In this document: in pieces, positions 63,238 to 64,000 of the stretch
Numbering within the stretch: position 1 is the stretch's first letter
How the letters are laid out: each line of letters opens with the position of its first letter
DNA from: Alkalicoccobacillus gibsonii
GTDB lineage: Bacteria > Bacillota > Bacilli > Bacillales > Bacillaceae_D
Reading direction: 5' to 3'
Assembly (NCBI RefSeq): GCF_016798245.1
Contig: NZ_JAEUZA010000001.1
Coordinates: forward strand, 232,221-296,220
Length of the DNA stretch: 64,000 nt
Notes under the pieces: generated by a model
Database searches by the model: none
Seen by the model: only the letters and a program-made list of their open reading frames with translations
What the model was told of the DNA's origin: nothing
Translations under genes and position numbers: made by a program

Positions 63238-64000
63238 TTATTTAACTTTTACTTTAGGTAAAAGCTTTTCAAGATTTACTGTTCGTTTAAGAGGCCATGT
63301 CGTAGGATCATTCTGGTCAAACTGAGTAAGGTAGTTAATAACCTCTTTTGTTATAGGTGTTGGTGTAGAAGCGCCAGATGTAACCCCAACGACTTCAACT
63401 CCTTTTAACCATTCCAAATCGAGCTCTGTAATATCACCAATTCGATATGCAGTCGTTCCTGCAATTTGTTCGGAAACTTGAGCTAGTCGGTTTGAGTTAT
63501 TGCTTTTTGGATCTCCAACCACAACAACGAGGTCACATTCCTTAGCTTGTTCTGCAACTGCTTCTTGACGAACTTGAGTAGCAAGGCAGATTTCATTATG
63601 AATTTCCGCGTGTGGGTAAAGCTCCATTGCGCGTTTCATAATGTCTGATACATCCCACTGACTCATGGTGGTTTGGTTTGTAATAATAATCTTATCTGTT
63701 GTTAAGTTAAGGCTCTCAACGTCCGCTGTATTCTCAACAAGATGAACAGCTTCTGGTGCGACTCCTATTGCGCCTTCAGGCTCAGGGTGACCTTTTTTTC
63801 CTGCATAGATGAATTCATAGCCTTCGCTATGCTTGTCTCTAATTAAATCATGTGTTCTAGTCACGTCTGGGCATGTTGCGTCAACAACGGTTAACCCTTT
63901 TTCTTTTGCAAGAGTACGAACTTCAGGTGATACTCCATGTGCAGTGAAAATAACCGTTCCCTTATCAATTTCTTTTAAGATATCAAGACGGTTAGGTCCA
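63238..64000 (-). CDS. ispH: 4-hydroxy-3-methylbut-2-enyl diphosphate reductase IspH (partial, cut by right edge)
   Basis: Last enzyme of the MEP isoprenoid pathway, giving IPP and DMAPP; it holds a 4Fe-4S cluster. The visible 253 C-terminal residues include [20 protein letters not shown] (second cluster Cys), [13 protein letters not shown] (third cluster Cys), and [12 protein letters not shown]. The frame stays open to the window end, so the true start and the first cluster Cys lie beyond it. An internal ATG at 63864 is not the start. Confidence 0.95.
   Translation of the reverse strand, partial: GPNRLDILKEIDKGTVIFTAHGVSPEVRTLAKEKGLTVVDATCPDVTRTHDLIRDKHSEGYEFIYAGKKGHPEPEGAIGVAPEAVHLVENTADVESLNLTTDKIIITNQTTMSQWDVSDIMKRAMELYPHAEIHNEICLATQVRQEAVAEQAKECDLVVVVGDPKSNNSNRLAQVSEQIAGTTAYRIGDITELDLEWLKGVEVVGVTSGASTPTPITKEVINYLTQFDQNDPTTWPLKRTVNLEKLLPKVKVK

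Noticed and set aside
1-64000. Prophage, integrative element, toxin-antitoxin, restriction or CRISPR systems
   Set aside because: No integrase, transposase, phage, restriction, Cas-like or paired toxin gene was seen; composition and gene order are uniform and core-like throughout.

Overview
The window is a stretch of a low-GC Gram-positive, spore-forming Bacillaceae chromosome. The gene order from yqeG to ispH closely follows the classic Bacillus yqe/yqf region: yqeG-yqeH-aroE-yhbY-nadD-yqeK-rsfS-yqeM, comER/comEA-EB-EC, holA, rpsT, gpr-spoIIP, lepA, hemW, hrcA-grpE-dnaK-dnaJ, prmA-rsmE-mtaB, rpsU-yqeY, nfeD-floA-yqfB, yqfC-yqfD-phoH-pgpH-ybeY-dgkA-cdd-era, recO, glyQS, ccpN-ppsR, yqxD-dnaG-sigA, cccA, trmK-yqfO and ispH. 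A complete seven-gene Mrp Na+/H+ antiporter operon and strongly acidic segments in several proteins suggest an alkaliphilic or salt-tolerant Bacillus relative (the Alkalihalobacillus/Halalkalibacter/Shouchella group). This is inference; the species cannot be named from the sequence alone.

Layout. 1-2.6 kb, mostly minus strand: the N-terminus of an FAD monooxygenase, a 36-residue YjcZ-type sporulation peptide with a sigma-K-like promoter, thiD-tenA under a TPP riboswitch, and HU. 2.8-4.3 kb: divergent pssA and psd for phosphatidylethanolamine synthesis. 4.3-10.1 kb: mrpABCDEFG. 10.3-10.9 kb: a small membrane-anchored protein, then the checkpoint gene sda with five DnaA-box-like sites upstream. 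11-17 kb: the yqeG-yqeM ribosome-assembly/metabolism cluster with cvfB inserted. 17-21.6 kb: the DNA-uptake genes. 21.7-26.4 kb: yqzM, holA, rpsT, gpr, spoIIP, yqxA. 26.5-38.3 kb: lepA, hemW, the CIRCE-controlled heat-shock operon and translation-modification genes, then deoC. 38.4-50.4 kb: a phosphate transporter-like gene, rpsU-yqeY, the sigma-W-type nfeD-floA-yqfB operon, sporulation genes yqfCD, and phoH to era. 50.6-60.1 kb: yqzL-recO, glyQS behind a T-box, ccpN-ppsR, and the yqxD-dnaG-sigA macromolecular-synthesis cluster. 60.2-64 kb: an unrecognised membrane protein, cccA, trmK-yqfO, and ispH cut by the right edge.

No mobile element, prophage, CRISPR array, tRNA or rRNA was seen, and most of the window is conserved core. 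The most unusual signal is a set of near-cognate start codons. comEC, yqeY and ccpN each have a good Shine-Dalgarno sequence and an intact N-terminus that homology requires, but no in-frame ATG, GTG or TTG: the codons in the start position are ATA, CTG and ATT (or ATC). Other points for a second look are the DnaA-box cluster between sda and yqeG, a possible small RNA upstream of holA, an attenuator plus internal promoter between dnaK and dnaJ, and lineage-specific insertions (60214-60741, 10294-10509, cvfB, deoC). No wholly new multi-gene system is evident.
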